Notes: generated by a model not told the origin, from the sequence alone. A stretch of DNA of 64,000 nt from Hippasteria phrygiana (GCA_037893225.1 JAZGUH010000087.1:434001-498000); one strand, 5' to 3'. Counted from the stretch's first letter, positions 25,501-40,100 are shown. Numbers and translations are program-made.

Positions 25501-28500
25501 TGTTGCAATCATCGGCGGCTTCCCAGAGTTAAAACTTGTGGAGAAAATTCAAACCTCGCAATGTTAATTTTCTTTCCGGCCAACATCTGTGTACATATTA
25601 CCGTCTATTTATTGCTCCATACCTGTCAAATTCCCTGGGGTATGGACTTGCTTTACTCATTCATAATTGCATGAAATATCAACCAAATGCAGTAATTTTG
25701 ACATGTATGTATAGCTTAGATCTGGCGCTACATGTTGCAATCATCGGCGGCTTCCCAGAGTTAAAACTTGTGGAGAAAATTCAAACCTCGCAATGTTTAT
25801 TTTCTTTCCGGCCAACATCTGTGTACATGTTACCGTCTATTTATTGCTCCATGCATGTCAAATTCCCTGGGGTATGGACTTGCTTTACTCATTCATAATT
25901 GCATGAAATATCCACCAAATTCAGTAATTTTGACATGTATGGATAGCTTAGATCTGGCGCTACATGTTGCAATTATCGGCGGCTTCTTAGAGTTAAAACT
26001 TGTGGAGAAAATTCAAACCTCGCAATGTTTATTTTCTTTCCGGCCAACATCTGTGTGCATATTACCTTCTATTTATTGCTCCATGCCTGTCAAATTCCCT
26101 GGGGTATGACTTGCTTTTCTCATTCATAATTGCATGAAATATCAACCAAATTCAGTAATTTTGACATGTATGGATAGCTTAGATCTGGCGCTACATGTTG
26201 CAATCATCGGCGGCTTCCCAGAGTTAAAACTTGTGGAGAAAATTCAAACCTCGCAATGTTAATTTTCTTTCCGGCCAACATCTGTGTACATATTACCGTC
26301 TATTTATTGCTCCATGCATGTCAAATTCCCTGGGGTATGGACTTGCTTTACTCATTCATAATTGCATGAAATATCAACCAAATTCAGTAATTTTGACATG
26401 TATGGATAGCTTAGATCTGGCGCTACATGTTGCAATTATCGGCGGCTTCTTAGAGTTAAAACTTGTGGAGAAAATTCAAACCTCGCAATGTTAATTTTCT
26501 TTCCCCGCCAACATCTGTGTACATATTACCGTCTATTTATTGCTCCATGCATGTCAAATTCCCTGGGGTATGGACTTGCTTTATTCATTCATAATTGCAT
26601 GAAATATCAACCAAATGCAGTATTTTTGACATGTATGGATAGCTTAGATCTGGCGCTACATGTTGCAATTATCGGCGGCTTCTTAGAGTTAACACTTGTG
26701 GAGAAAATTCAAACCTCGCAATGTTTATTTTCTTTCCGGCCAACATCTGTGTACATGTTACCGTCTATTTATTGCTCCATGCCTGTCAAATTCCCTGGGG
26801 TATGGACTTGCTTTACTCATTCATAATTGCATGAAATATCAACCAAATGCAGTAATTTTGACATGTATGTATAGCTTAGATCTGGCGCTACATGTTGCAA
26901 TCATCGGCGGCTTCCCAGAGTTAAAACTTGTGGAGAAAATTCAAACCTCGCAATGTTTATTTTCTTTCCGGCCAACATCTGTGTGCATATTACCGTCTAT
27001 TTATTGCTCCATGCATGTCAAATTCCCTGGGGTATGGACTTGCTTTACTCATTCATAATTGCATGAAATATCAACCAAATTCAGTAATTTTGACATGTAT
27101 GTATAGCTTAGATCTGGCGCTACATGTTGCAATTATCGGCGGCTTCTTAGAGTTAAAACTTGTGGAGAAAATTCAAACCTCGCAATGTTTATTTTCTTTC
27201 CGGCCAACATCTGTGTACATGTTACCGTCTATTTATTGCTCCATGCCTGTCAAATTCCCTGGGGTATGGACTTGCTTTACTCATTCATAATTGCATGAAA
27301 TATCAACCAAATGCAGTAATTTTGACATGTATGGATAGCTTAGATCTGGCGCTACATGTTGCAATCATCGGCGGCTTCCCAGAGTTAAAACTTGTGGAGA
27401 AAATTCAAACCTCGCAATGTTTATTTTCTTTCCGGCCAACATCTGTGTACATGTTACCGTCTATTTATTGCTCCATGCATGTCAAATTCCCTGGGGTATG
27501 GACTTGCTTTACTCATTCATAATTGCATGAAATATCAACCAAATTCAGTAATTTTGACATGTATGGATAGCTTAGATCTGGCGCTACATGTTGCAATTAT
27601 CGGCGGCTTCTTAGAGTTAACACTTGTGGAGAAAATTCAAACCTCGCAATGTTTATTTTCTTTCCGGCCAACATCTGTGTACATGTTACCGTCTATTTAT
27701 TGCTCCATGCATGTCAAATTCCCTGGGGTATGGACTTGCTTTACTCATTCATAATTGCATGAAATATCAACCAAATACAGTAATTTTGACATGTATGGAT
27801 AGCTTAGATCTGGCGCTACATGTTGCAATTATCGGCGGCTTCTTAGAGTTAAAACTTGTGGAGAAAATTCAAACCTCGCAATGTTTATTTTCTTTCCGGC
27901 CAACATCTGTGTGCATATTACCTTCTATTTATTGCTCCATGCCTGTCAAATTCCCCAGGGTATGACTTGCTTTACTCATTCATAATTGCATGAAATATCA
28001 ACCAAATTCAGTAATTTTGGCATGTATGGATAGCTTAGATCTGGCGCTACATGTTGCAATCATCGGCGGCTTCCCAGAGTTAAAACTTGTGGAGAAAATT
28101 CAAACCTCGCAATGTTAATTTTCTTTCCGGCCAACATCTGTGTGCATATTACCGTCTATTTATTGCTCCATGCATGTCAAATTCCCTGGGGTATGGACTT
28201 GCTTTATTCATTCATAATTGCATGAAATATCAACCAAATGCAGTATTTTTGACATGTATGGATAGCTTAGATCTGGCGCTACATGTTGCAATTATCGGCG
28301 GCTTCTTAGAGTTAACACTTGTGGAGAAAATTCAAACCTCGCAATGTTTATTTTCTTTCCGGCCAACATCTGTGTACATGTTACCGTCTATTTATTGCTC
28401 CATGCATGTCAAATTCCCTGGGGTATGGACTTGCTTTACTCATTCATAATTGCATGAAATATCAACCAAATACAGTAATTTTGACATGTATGGATAGCTT

Positions 28501-28782
28501 AGATCTGGCGCTACATGTTGCAATTATCGGCGGCTTCTTAGAGTTAAAACTTGTGGAGAAAATTCAAACCTCGCAATGTTTATTTTCTTTCCGGCCAACA
28601 TCTGTGTGCATATTACCTTCTATTTATTGCTCCATGCCTGTCAAATTCCCTGGGGTATGGACTTGCTTTACTCATTCATAATTGCATGAAATATCAACCA
28701 AATGCAGTAATTTTGACATGTATGTATAGCTTAGATCTGGCGCTACATGTTGCAATCATCGGCGGCTTCCCAGAGTTAAAAC
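22524..28782. repeat. Super-unit II, 6259 bp (27 monomers), rearranged
   Basis: Same start monomer and markers as unit I (GAGATA at 22765, CGGCCG at 22964-22969). Relative to unit I it gained about 927 bases (four monomers) around 24.1-25.1 kb, where a C-D-A-A group is repeated. It lost 927 bases (four monomers) around 27.1-27.2 kb, between positions matching 20.2 and 21.1 kb. It gained one monomer near 28.3-28.55 kb and one base in the 233-bp monomer. Net change is +233, exactly the difference between 6026 and 6259. Confidence 0.8.
26463..26695. repeat. 233-bp monomer with one-base insertion (CCCCGCC), copy 1
   Basis: A class A monomer in which CTTTCCGGCC has become CTTTCCCCGCC around 26500-26508, a net gain of one base. 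It removes the MspI and HaeIII motifs. Only one other monomer in the window has this change (31795-32027). It therefore serves as a lineage marker for a segmental duplication. Confidence 0.93.
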
Positions 28783-31700
28783 TTGTGGAGAAAATTCAAA
28801 CCTCGCAATGTTTATTTTCTTTCCGGCCAACATCTGTGTACATGTTACCGTCTATTTATTGCTCCATGCATGTCAAATTCCCTGGGGTATGGACTTGCTT
28901 TACTCATTCATAATTGCATGAAATATCAACCAAATTCAGTAATTTTGACATGTATGGATAGCTTAGATCTGGCGCTACATGTTGCAATTATCGGCGGCTT
29001 CTTAGAGTTAAAACTTGTGGAGATAATTCAAACCTCGCAATGTTTATTTTCTTTCCGGCCAACATCTGTGTGCATATTACCTTCTATTTATTGCTCCATG
29101 CCTGTCAAATTCGCCAGGGTATGACTTGCTTTACTCATTCATAATTGCATGAAATATCAACCAAATTCAGTAATTTTGACATGTATGGATAGCTTAGATC
29201 TGGCGCTACATGTTGCAATCATCGGCCGCTTCCCAGAGTTAAAACTTGTGGAGAAAATTCAAACCTCGCAATGTTAATTTTCTTTCCGGCCAACATCTGT
29301 GTACATATTACCGTCTATTTATTGCTCCATGCCTGTCAAATTCCCTGGGGTATGGACTTGCTTTACTCATTCATAATTGCATGAAATATCAACAAAATGC
29401 AGTAATTTTGACATGTATGTATAGCTTAGATCTGGCGCTACATGTTGCAATCATCGGCGGCTTCCCAGAGTTAAAACTTGTGGAGAAAATTCAAACCTCG
29501 CAATGTTTATTTTCTTTCCGGCCAACATCTGTGTACATGTTACCGTCTATTTATTGCTCCATGCATGTCAAATTCCCTGGGGTATGGACTTGCTTTACTC
29601 ATTCATAATTGCATGAAATATCCACCAAATTCAGTAATTTTGACATGTATGGATAGCTTAGATCTGGCGCTACATGTTGCAATTATCGGCGGCTTCTTAG
29701 AGTTAAAACTTGTAGAGAAAATTCAAACCTCGCAATGTTTATTTTCTTTCCGGCCAACATCTGTGTGCATATTACCTTCTATTTATTGCTCCATGCCTGT
29801 CAAATTCCCTGGGGTATGACTTGCTTTTCTCATTCATAATTGCATGAAATATCAACCAAATTCAGTAATTTTGACATGTATGGATAGCTTAGATCTGGCG
29901 CTACATGTTGCAATCATCGGCGGCTTCCCAGAGTTAAAACTTGTGGAGAAAATTCAAACCTCGCAATGTTAATTTTCTTTCCGGCCAACATCTGTGTACA
30001 TATTACCGTCTATTTATTGCTCCATGCATGTCAAATTCCCTGGGGTATGGACTTGCTTTACTCATTCATAATTGCATGAAATATCAACCAAATTCAGTAA
30101 TTTTGACATGTATGGATAGCTTAGATCTGGCGCTACATGTTGCAATTATCGGCGGCTTCTTAGAGTTAAAACTTGTGGAGAAAATTCAAACCTCGCAATG
30201 TTAATTTTCTTTCCGGCCAACATCTGTGTACATATTACCGTCTATTTATTGCTCCATGCATGTCAAATTCCCTGGGGTATGGACTTGCTTTATTCATTCA
30301 TAATTGCATGAAATATCAACCAAATGCAGTATTTTTGACATGTATGGATAGCTTAGATCTGGCGCTACATGTTGCAATTATCGGCGGCTTCTTAGAGTTA
30401 ACACTTGTGGAGAAAATTCAAACCTCGCAATGTTTATTTTCTTTCCGGCCAACATCTGTGTACATGTTACCGTCTATTTATTGCTCCATGCATGTCAAAT
30501 TCCCTGGGGTATGGACTTGCTTTACTCATTCATAATTGCATGAAATATCAACCAAATTCAGTAATTTTGACATGTATGGATAGCTTAGATCTGGCGCTAC
30601 ATGTTGCAATTATCGGCGGCTTCTTAGAGTTAAAACTTGTGGAGAAAATTCAAACCTCGCAATGTTTATTTTCTTTCCGGCCAACATCTGTGTGCATATT
30701 ACCTTCTATTTATTGCTCCATGCCTGTCAAATTCGCCAGGGTATGACTTGCTTTACTCATTCATAATTGCATGAAATATCAACCAAATTCAGTAATTTTG
30801 ACATGTATGGATAGCTTAGATCTGGCGCTACATGTTGCAATCATCGGCGGCTTCCCAGAGTTAAAACTTGTGGAGAAAATTCAAACCTCGCAATGTTAAT
30901 TTTCTTTCCGGCCAACATCTGTGTACATATTACCGTCTATTTATTGCTCCATACCTGTCAAATTCCCTGGGGTATGGACTTGCTTTACTCATTCATAATT
31001 GCATGAAATATCAACCAAATGCAGTAATTTTGACATGTATGTATAGCTTAGATCTGGCGCTACATGTTGCAATCATCGGCGGCTTCCCAGAGTTAAAACT
31101 TGTGGAGAAAATTCAAACCTCGCAATGTTTATTTTCTTTCCGGCCAACATCTGTGTACATGTTACCGTCTATTTATTGCTCCATGCATGTCAAATTCCCT
31201 GGGGTATGGACTTGCTTTACTCATTCATAATTGCATGAAATATCCACCAAATTCAGTAATTTTGACATGTATGGATAGCTTAGATCTGGCGCTACATGTT
31301 GCAATTATCGGCGGCTTCTTAGAGTTAAAACTTGTGGAGAAAATTCAAACCTCGCAATGTTTATTTTCTTTCCGGCCAACATCTGTGTGCATATTACCTT
31401 CTATTTATTGCTCCATGCCTGTCAAATTCCCTGGGGTATGACTTGCTTTTCTCATTCATAATTGCATGAAATATCAACCAAATTCAGTAATTTTGACATG
31501 TATGGATAGCTTAGATCTGGCGCTACATGTTGCAATCATCGGCGGCTTCCCAGAGTTAAAACTTGTGGAGAAAATTCAAACCTCGCAATGTTAATTTTCT
31601 TTCCGGCCAACATCTGTGTACATATTACCGTCTATTTATTGCTCCATGCATGTCAAATTCCCTGGGGTATGGACTTGCTTTACTCATTCATAATTGCATG

Positions 31701-34574
31701 AAATATCAACCAAATTCAGTAATTTTGACATGTATGGATAGCTTAGATCTGGCGCTACATGTTGCAATTATCGGCGGCTTCTTAGAGTTAAAACTTGTGG
31801 AGAAAATTCAAACCTCGCAATGTTAATTTTCTTTCCCCGCCAACATCTGTGTACATATTACCGTCTATTTATTGCTCCATGCATGTCAAATTCCCTGGGG
31901 TATGGACTTGCTTTATTCATTCATAATTGCATGAAATATCAACCAAATGCAGTATTTTTGACATGTATGGATAGCTTAGATCTGGCGCTACATGTTGCAA
32001 TTATCGGCGGCTTCTTAGAGTTAACACTTGTGGAGAAAATTCAAACCTCGCAATGTTTATTTTCTTTCCGGCCAACATCTGTGTACATGTTACCGTCTAT
32101 TTATTGCTCCATGCCTGTCAAATTCCCTGGGGTATGGACTTGCTTTACTCATTCATAATTGCATGAAATATCAACCAAATGCAGTAATTTTGACATGTAT
32201 GTATAGCTTAGATCTGGCGCTACATGTTGCAATCATCGGCGGCTTCCCAGAGTTAAAACTTGTGGAGAAAATTCAAACCTCGCAATGTTTATTTTCTTTC
32301 CGGCCAACATCTGTGTGCATATTACCGTCTATTTATTGCTCCATGCATGTCAAATTCCCTGGGGTATGGACTTGCTTTACTCATTCATAATTGCATGAAA
32401 TATCAACCAAATTCAGTAATTTTGACATGTATGTATAGCTTAGATCTGGCGCTACATGTTGCAATTATCGGCGGCTTCTTAGAGTTAAAACTTGTGGAGA
32501 AAATTCAAACCTCGCAATGTTTATTTTCTTTCCGGCCAACATCTGTGTGCATATTACCTTCTATTTATTGCTCCATGCCTGTCAAATTCCCCAGGGTATG
32601 ACTTGCTTTACTCATTCATAATTGCATGAAATATCAACCAAATTCATTAATTTTGACATGTATGGATAGCTTAGATCTGGCGCTACATGTTGCAATCATC
32701 GGCGGCTTCCCAGAGTTAAAACTTGTGGAGAAAATTCAAACCTCGCAATGTTAATTTTCTTTCCGGCCAACATCTGTGTACCTATTACCGTCTATTTATT
32801 GCTCCATGCATGTCAAATTCCCTGGGGTATGGACTTGCTTTATTCATTCATAATTGCATGAAATATCAACCAAATGCAGTATTTTTGACATGTATGGATA
32901 GCATAGATCTGGCGCTACATGTTGCAATTATCGGCGGCTTCTTAGAGTTAACACTTGTGGAGAAAATTCAAACCTCGCAATGTTTATTTTCTTTCCGGCC
33001 AACATCTGTGTACATGTTACCGTCTATTTATTGCTCCATGCCTGTCAAATTCCCTGGGGTATGGACTTGCTTTACTCATTCATAATTGCATGAAATATCA
33101 ACCAAATGCAGTAATTTTGACATGTATGTATAGCTTTGATCTGGCGCTACATGTTGCAATCATCGGCGGCTTCCCAGAGTTAAAACTTGTGGAGAAAATT
33201 CAAACCTCGCAATGTTTATTTTCTTTCCGGCCAACATCTGTGTGCATATTACCGTCTATTTATTGCTCCATGCATGTCAAATTCCCTGGGGTATGGACTT
33301 GCTTTACTCATTCATAATTGCATGAAATATCAACCAAATACAGTAATTTTGACATGTATGGATAGCTTAGATCTGGCGCTACATGTTGCAATTATCGGCG
33401 GCTTCTTAGAGTTAACACTTGTGGAGAAAATTCAAACCTCGCAATGTTTATTTTCTTTCCGGCCAACATCTGTGTACATGTTACCGTCTATTTATTGCTC
33501 CATGCCTGTCAAATTCCCTGGGGTATGGACTTGCTTTACTCATTCATAATTGCATGAAATATCAACCAAATGCAGTAATTTTGACATATATGGATAGCTT
33601 AGATCTGGCGCTACATGTTGCAATCATCGGCGGCTTCCCAGAGTTAAAACTTGTGGAGAAAATTCAAACCTCGCAATGTTTATTTTCTTTCCGGCCAACA
33701 TCTGTGTACATGTTACCGTCTATTTATTGCTCCATGCATGTCAAATTCCCTGGGGTATGGACTTGCTTTACTCATTCATAATTGCATGAAATATCAACCA
33801 AATTCAGTAATTTTGACATGTATGGATAGCTTAGATCTGGCGCTACATGTTGCAATTATCGGCGGCTTCTTAGAGTTAACACTTGTGGAGAAAATTCAAA
33901 CCTCGCAATGTTTATTTTCTTTCCGGCCAACATCTGTGTACATGTTACCGTCTATTTATTGCTCCATGCATGTCAAATTCCCTGGGGTATGGACTTGCTT
34001 TACTCATTCATAATTGCATGAAATATCAACCAAATACAGTAATTTTGACATGTATGGATAGCTTAGATCTGGCGCTACATGTTGCAATTATCGGCGGCTT
34101 CTTAGAGTTAAAACTTGTGGAGAAAATTCAAACCTCGCAATGTTTATTTTCTTTCCGGCCAACATCTGTGTGCATATTACCTTCTATTTATTGCTCCATG
34201 CCTGTCAAATTCCCCAGGGTATGACTTGCTTTACTCATTCATAATTGCATGAAATATCAACCAAATTCAGTAATTTTGGCATGTATGGATAGCTTAGATC
34301 TGGCGCTACATGTTGCAATCATCGGCGGCTTCCCAGAGTTAAAACTTGTGGAGAAAATTCAAACCTCGCAATGTTAATTTTCTTTCCGGCCAACATCTGT
34401 GTGCATATTACCGTCTATTTATTGCTCCATGCATGTCAAATTCCCTGGGGTATGGACTTGCTTTATTCATTCATAATTGCATGAAATATCAACCAAATGC
34501 AGTATTTTTGACATGTATGGATAGCTTAGATCTGGCGCTACATGTTGCAATTATCGGCGGCTTCTTAGAGTTAA
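28783..34574. repeat. Super-unit III, about 5.8 kb
   Basis: It starts with the same monomer and markers (GAGATA at 29024, CGGCCG at 29223-29228). Its order of monomers follows unit I, without the four-monomer gain or loss of unit II, but it carries the CCCCGCC insertion otherwise found only in unit II. 24292-27216 matches 29624-32548 (2925 bp, no difference noticed). 22220-24381 matches 28479-30640 with one difference seen near 22825. Single-copy changes include CATTAATTT near 32647 and GACATATA near 33587. The pattern ends at about 34.6 kb, where Q monomers begin. Confidence 0.8.
31795..32027. repeat. 233-bp monomer with one-base insertion (CCCCGCC), copy 2
   Basis: The same CCCCGCC insertion as in the monomer starting 5332 bases upstream, here around 31832-31841. 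The flanking monomers also match those upstream at the same offset. The homologous place in the first super-unit (around 19551) has the normal CCGGCC. Confidence 0.93.
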
Positions 34575-34732
34575 CACTTGTGGAGAAAATTCAAACCTCG
34601 CAATGTTTATTTTCTTTCCGGCCAACATCTGTGTACATGTTACCGTCTATTTATTGCTCCATGCATGTCAAATTCCCTGGGGTATGGACTTGCTTTACTC
34701 ATTCATAATTGCATGAAATATCAACCAAATAC

Positions 34733-37124
34733 AGTAATTTTGACATGTATGTATAGCTTAGATCTGGCGCTACATGTTGCAATTATCGGCGGCTTCCCAG
34801 AGTTAAAACTTGTGGAGAAAATTCAAACCTCGCAATGTTTATTTTCTTTCCAGCCAACATCTGTGTGCATATTACCGTCTATTTATTGCTCCATGCATGT
34901 CAAATTCCCTGGGGTATGGACTTGCTTTACTCATTCATAATTGCATGAAATATCAACCAAATTCAGTAATTTTGACATGTATGGATAGCTTAGATCTGGC
35001 GCTACATGTTGCAATTATCGGCGGCTTCTTAGAGTTAACACTTGTGGAGAAAATTCAAACCTCGCAATGTTTATTTTCTTTCCGGCCAACATCTGTGTAC
35101 ATGTTACCGTCTATTTATTGCTCCATGCCTGTCAAATTCCCTGGGGTATGGACTTGCTTTACTCATTCATAATTGCATGAAATATCAACCAAATTCAGTA
35201 ATTTTGACATGTATGGATAGCTTAGATCTGGCGCTACATGTTGCAATCATCGGCGGCTTCCCAGAGTTAAAACTTGTGGAGAAAATTCAAACCTCGCAAT
35301 GTTTATTTTCTTTCCGGCCAACATCTGTGTACATGTTACCGTCTATTTATTGCTCCATGCATGTCAAATTCCCTGGGGTATGGACTTGCTTTACTCATTC
35401 ATAATTGCATGAAATATCAACCAAATTCAGTAATTTTGACATGTATGGATAGCTTAGATCTGGCGCTACATGTTGCAATTATCGGCGGCTTCTTAGAGTT
35501 AAAACTTGTGGAGAAAATTCAAACCTCGCAATGTTTATTTTCTTTCCGGCCAACATCTGTGTGCATATTACCTTCTATTTATTGCTCCATGCCTGTCAAA
35601 TTCCCCAGGGTATGACTTGCTTTACTCATTCATAATTGCATGAAATATCAACCAAATTCAGTAATTTTGACATGTATGGATAGCTTAGATCTGGCGCTAC
35701 ATGTTGCAATCATCGGCGGCTTCCCAGAGTTAAAACTTGTGGAGAAAATTCAAACCTCGCAATGTTAATTTTCTTTCCGGCCAACATCTGTGTACATATT
35801 ACCGTCTATTTATTGCTCCATGCATGTCAAATTCCCTGGGGTATGGACTTGCTTTATTCATTCATAATTGCATGAAATATCAACCAAATGCAGTATTTTT
35901 GACATGTATGGATAGCTTAGATCTGGCGCTACATGTTGCAATTATCGGCGGCTTCTTAGAGTTAACACTTGTGGAGAAAATTCAAACCTCGCAATGTTTA
36001 TTTTCTTTCCGGCCAACATCTGTGTACATGTTACCGTCTATTTATTGCTCCATGCCTGTCAAATTCCCTGGGGTATGGACTTGCTTTACTCATTCATAAT
36101 TGCATGAAATATCAACCAAATGCAGTAATTTTGACATGTATGTATAGCTTAGATCTGGCGCTACATGTTGCAATTATCGGCGGCTTCCCAGAGTTAAAAC
36201 TTGTGGAGAAAATTCAAACCTCGCAATGTTTATTTTCTTTCCAGCCAACATCTGTGTGCATATTACCGTCTATTTATTGCTCCATGCATGTCAAATTCCC
36301 TGGGGTATGGACTTGCTTTACTCATTCATAATTGCATGAAATATCAACCAAATTCAGTAATTTTGACATGTATGGATAGCATAGATCTGGCGCTACATGT
36401 TGCAATTATCGGCGGCTTCTTAGAGTTAACACTTGTGGAGAAAATTCAAACCTCGCAATGTTTATTTTCTTTCCGGCCAACATCTGTGTACATGTTACCG
36501 TCTATTTATTGCTCCATGCCTGTCAAATTCCCTGGGGTATGGACTTGCTTTACTCATTCATAATTGCATGAAATATCAACCAAATTCAGTAATTTTGACA
36601 TGTATGGATAGCTTAGATCTGGCGCTACATGTTGCAATTATCGGCGGCTTCTTAGAGTTAAAACTTGTGGAGAAAATTCAAACCTCGCAATGTTTATTTT
36701 CTTTCCGGCCAACATCTGTGTGCATATTACCTTCTATTTATTGCTCCATGCCTGTCAAATTCCCCAGGGTATGACTTGCTTTACTCATTCATAATTGCAT
36801 GAAATATCAACCAAATTCAGTAATTTTGACATGTATGGATAGCTTAGATCTGGCGCTACATGTTGCAATCATCGGCGGCTTCCCAGAGTTAAAACGTGTG
36901 GAGAAAATTCAAACCTCGCAATGTTAATTTTCTTTCCGGCCAACATCTGTGTACATATTACCGTCTATTTATTGCTCCATGCATGTCAAATTCCCTGGGG
37001 TATGGACTTGCTTTATTCATTCATAATTGCATGAAATATCAACCAAATGCAGTATTTTTGACATGTATGGATAGCTTAGATCTGGCGCTACATGTTGCAA
37101 TTATCGGCGGCTTCTTAGAGTTAA
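34733..37124. repeat. Displaced duplicate: 2392 bp, also at 44007-46398
   Basis: This block matches 44007-46398 at an offset of 9274 (40 x 232 minus 6); no difference was noticed inside. The limits are A at 34732 versus G at 44006, and C at 37125 versus A at 46399. It includes the first Q monomers of the window (CCAGCC, A at 34852). The two copies are separated by the 3246-bp HOR, so either an array between them expanded later or the block was copied over a distance. Confidence 0.84.
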
Positions 37125-40100
37125 CACTTGTGGAGAAAATTCAAACCTCGCAATGTTAATTTTCTTTCCGGCCAACATCTGTGTACATATTACCGTCTAT
37201 TTATTGCTCCATGCATGTCAAATTCCCTGGGGTATGGACTTGCTTTATTCATTCATAATTGCATGAAATATCAACCAAATGCAGTATTTTTGACATGTAT
37301 GGATAGCTTAGATCTGGCGCTACATGTTGCAATTATCGGCGGCTTCTTAGAGTTAACACTTGTGGAGAAAATTCAAACCTCGCAATGTTTATTTTCTTTC
37401 CGGCCAACATCTGTGTACATGTTACCGTCTATTTATTGCTCCATGCATGTCAAATTCCCTGGGGTATGGACTTGCTTTATTCATTCATAATTGCATGAAA
37501 TATCAACCAAATACAGTAATTTTGACATGTATGGATAGCTTAGATCTGGCGCTACATGTTGCAATTATCGGCGGCTTCTTAGAGTTAAAACTTGTGGAGA
37601 AAATTCAAACCTCGCAATGTTTATTTTCTTTCCGGCCAACATCTGTGTGCATATTACCTTCTATTTATTGCTCCATGCCTGTCAAATTCCCCAGGGTATG
37701 ACTTGCTTTACTCATTCATAATTGCATGACATATCAACCAAATTCAGTAATTTTGACATGTATGGATAGCTTAGATCTGGCGCTACATGTTGCAATCATC
37801 GGCGGCTTCCCAGAGTTAAAACTTGTGGAGAAAATTCAAACCTCGCAATGTTAATTTTCTTTCCGGCCAACATCTGTGTACATGTTACCGTCTATTTATT
37901 GCTCCATGCATGTCAAATTCCCTGGGGTATGGACTTGCTTTATTCATTCATAATTGCATGAAATATTAACCAAATTCAGTAATTTTGACATGTATGGATA
38001 GCTTAGATCTGGCGCTACATGTTGCAATTATCGGCGGCTTCTTAGAGTTAACACTTGTGGAGAAAATTCAAACCTCGCAATGTTTATTTTCTTTCCGGCC
38101 AACATCTGTGTACATGTTACCGTCTATTTATTGCTCCATGCCTGTCAAATTCCCTGGGGTATGGACTTGCTTTACTCATTCATAATTGCATGAAATATCA
38201 ACCAAATTCAGTAATTTTGACATGTATGGATAGCTTAGATCTGGCGCTACATGTTGCAATCATCGGCGGCTTCCCAGAGTTAAAACTTGTGGAGAAAATT
38301 CAAACCTCGCAATGTTTATTTTCTTTCCAGCCAACATCTGTGTGCATATTACCGTCTATTTATTGCTCCATGCATGTCAAATTCCCTGGGGTATGGACTT
38401 GCTTTACTCATTCATAATTGCATGAAATATCAACCAAATTCAGTAATTTTGACATGTATGGATAGCTTAGATCTGGCGCTACATGTTGCAATTATCGGCG
38501 GCTTCTTAGAGTTAACACTTGTGGAGAAAATTCAAACCTCGCAATGTTTATTTTCTTTCCGGCCAACATCTGTGTACATGTTACCGTCTATTTATTGCTC
38601 CATGCCTGTCAAATTCCCTGGGGTATGGACTTGCTTTACTCATTCATAATTGCATGAAATTTCAACCAAATTCAGTAATTTTGACATGTATGGATAGCTT
38701 AGATCTGGCGCTACATGTTGCAATTATCGGCGGCTTCTTAGAGTTAAAACTTGTGGAGAAAATTCAAACCTCGCAATGTTTATTTTCTTTCCGGCCAACA
38801 TCTGTGTACATGTTACCGTCTATTTATTGCTCCATGCATGTCAAATTCCATGGGGTATGGACTTGCTTTACTCATTCATAATTGCATGAAATATCAACCA
38901 AATTCAGTAATTTTGACATGTATGGATAGCTTAGATCTGGCGCTACATGTTGCAATTATCGGCGGCTTCTTAGAGTTAAAACTTGTGGAGAAAATTCAAA
39001 CCTCGCAATGTTTATTTTCTTTCCGGCCAACATCTGTGTACATGTTACCGTCTATTTATTGCTCCATGCCTGTCAAATTCCCTGGGGTATGGACTTGCTT
39101 TACTCATTCATAATTGCATGAAATATCAACCAAATTCAGTAATTTTGACATGTATGGATAGCTTAGATCTGGCGCTACATGTTGCAATCATCGGCGGCTT
39201 CCCAGAGTTAAAACTTGTGGAGAAAATTCAAACCTCGCAATGTTAATTTTCTTTCCGGCCAACATCTGTGTACATGTTACCGTCTATTTATTGCTCCATG
39301 CATGTCAAATTCCCTGGGGTATGGACTTGCTTTATTCATTCATAATTGCATGAAATATCAACCAAATTCAGTAATTTTGACATGTATGGATAGCTTAGAT
39401 CTGGCGCTACATGTTGCAATTATCGGCGGCTTCCCAGAGTTAAAACTTGTGGAGAAAATTCAAACCTCGCAATGTTTATTTTCTTTCCAGCCAACATCTG
39501 TGTGCATATTACCGTCTATTTATTGCTCCATGCATGTCAAATTCCCTGGGGTATGGACTTGCTTTACTCATTCATAATTGCATGAAATATCAACCAAATT
39601 CAGTAATTTTGACATGTATGGATAGCATAGATCTGGCGCTACATGTTGCAATTATCGGCGGCTTCTTAGAGTTAACACTTGTGGAGAAAATTCAAACCTC
39701 GCAATGTTTATTTTCTTTCCGGCCAACATCTGTGTACATGTTACCGTCTATTTATTGCTCCATGCCTGTCAAATTCCCTGGGGTATGGACTTGCTTTACT
39801 CATTCATAATTGCATGAAATATCAACCAAATTCAGTAATTTTGACATGTATGGATAGCTTAGATCTGGCGCTACATGTTGCAATTATCGGCGGCTTCTTA
39901 GAGTTAAAACTTGTGGAGAAAATTCAAACCTCGCAATGTTTATTTTCTTTCCGGCCAACATCTGTGTGCATATTACCTTCTATTTATTGCTCCATGCCTG
40001 TCAAATTCCCCAGGGTATGACTTGCTTTACTCATTCATAATTGCATGAAATATCAACCAAATTCAGTAATTTTGACATGTATGGATAGCTTAGATCTGGC

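Noticed and set aside
37985..38185. An ATG-initiated 66-codon frame at this position and at two homologous places (41231, 57459).
   Set aside because: It arises only because the upstream frame is broken by a TTAACC variant; the translated sequence is the same as in other monomers.
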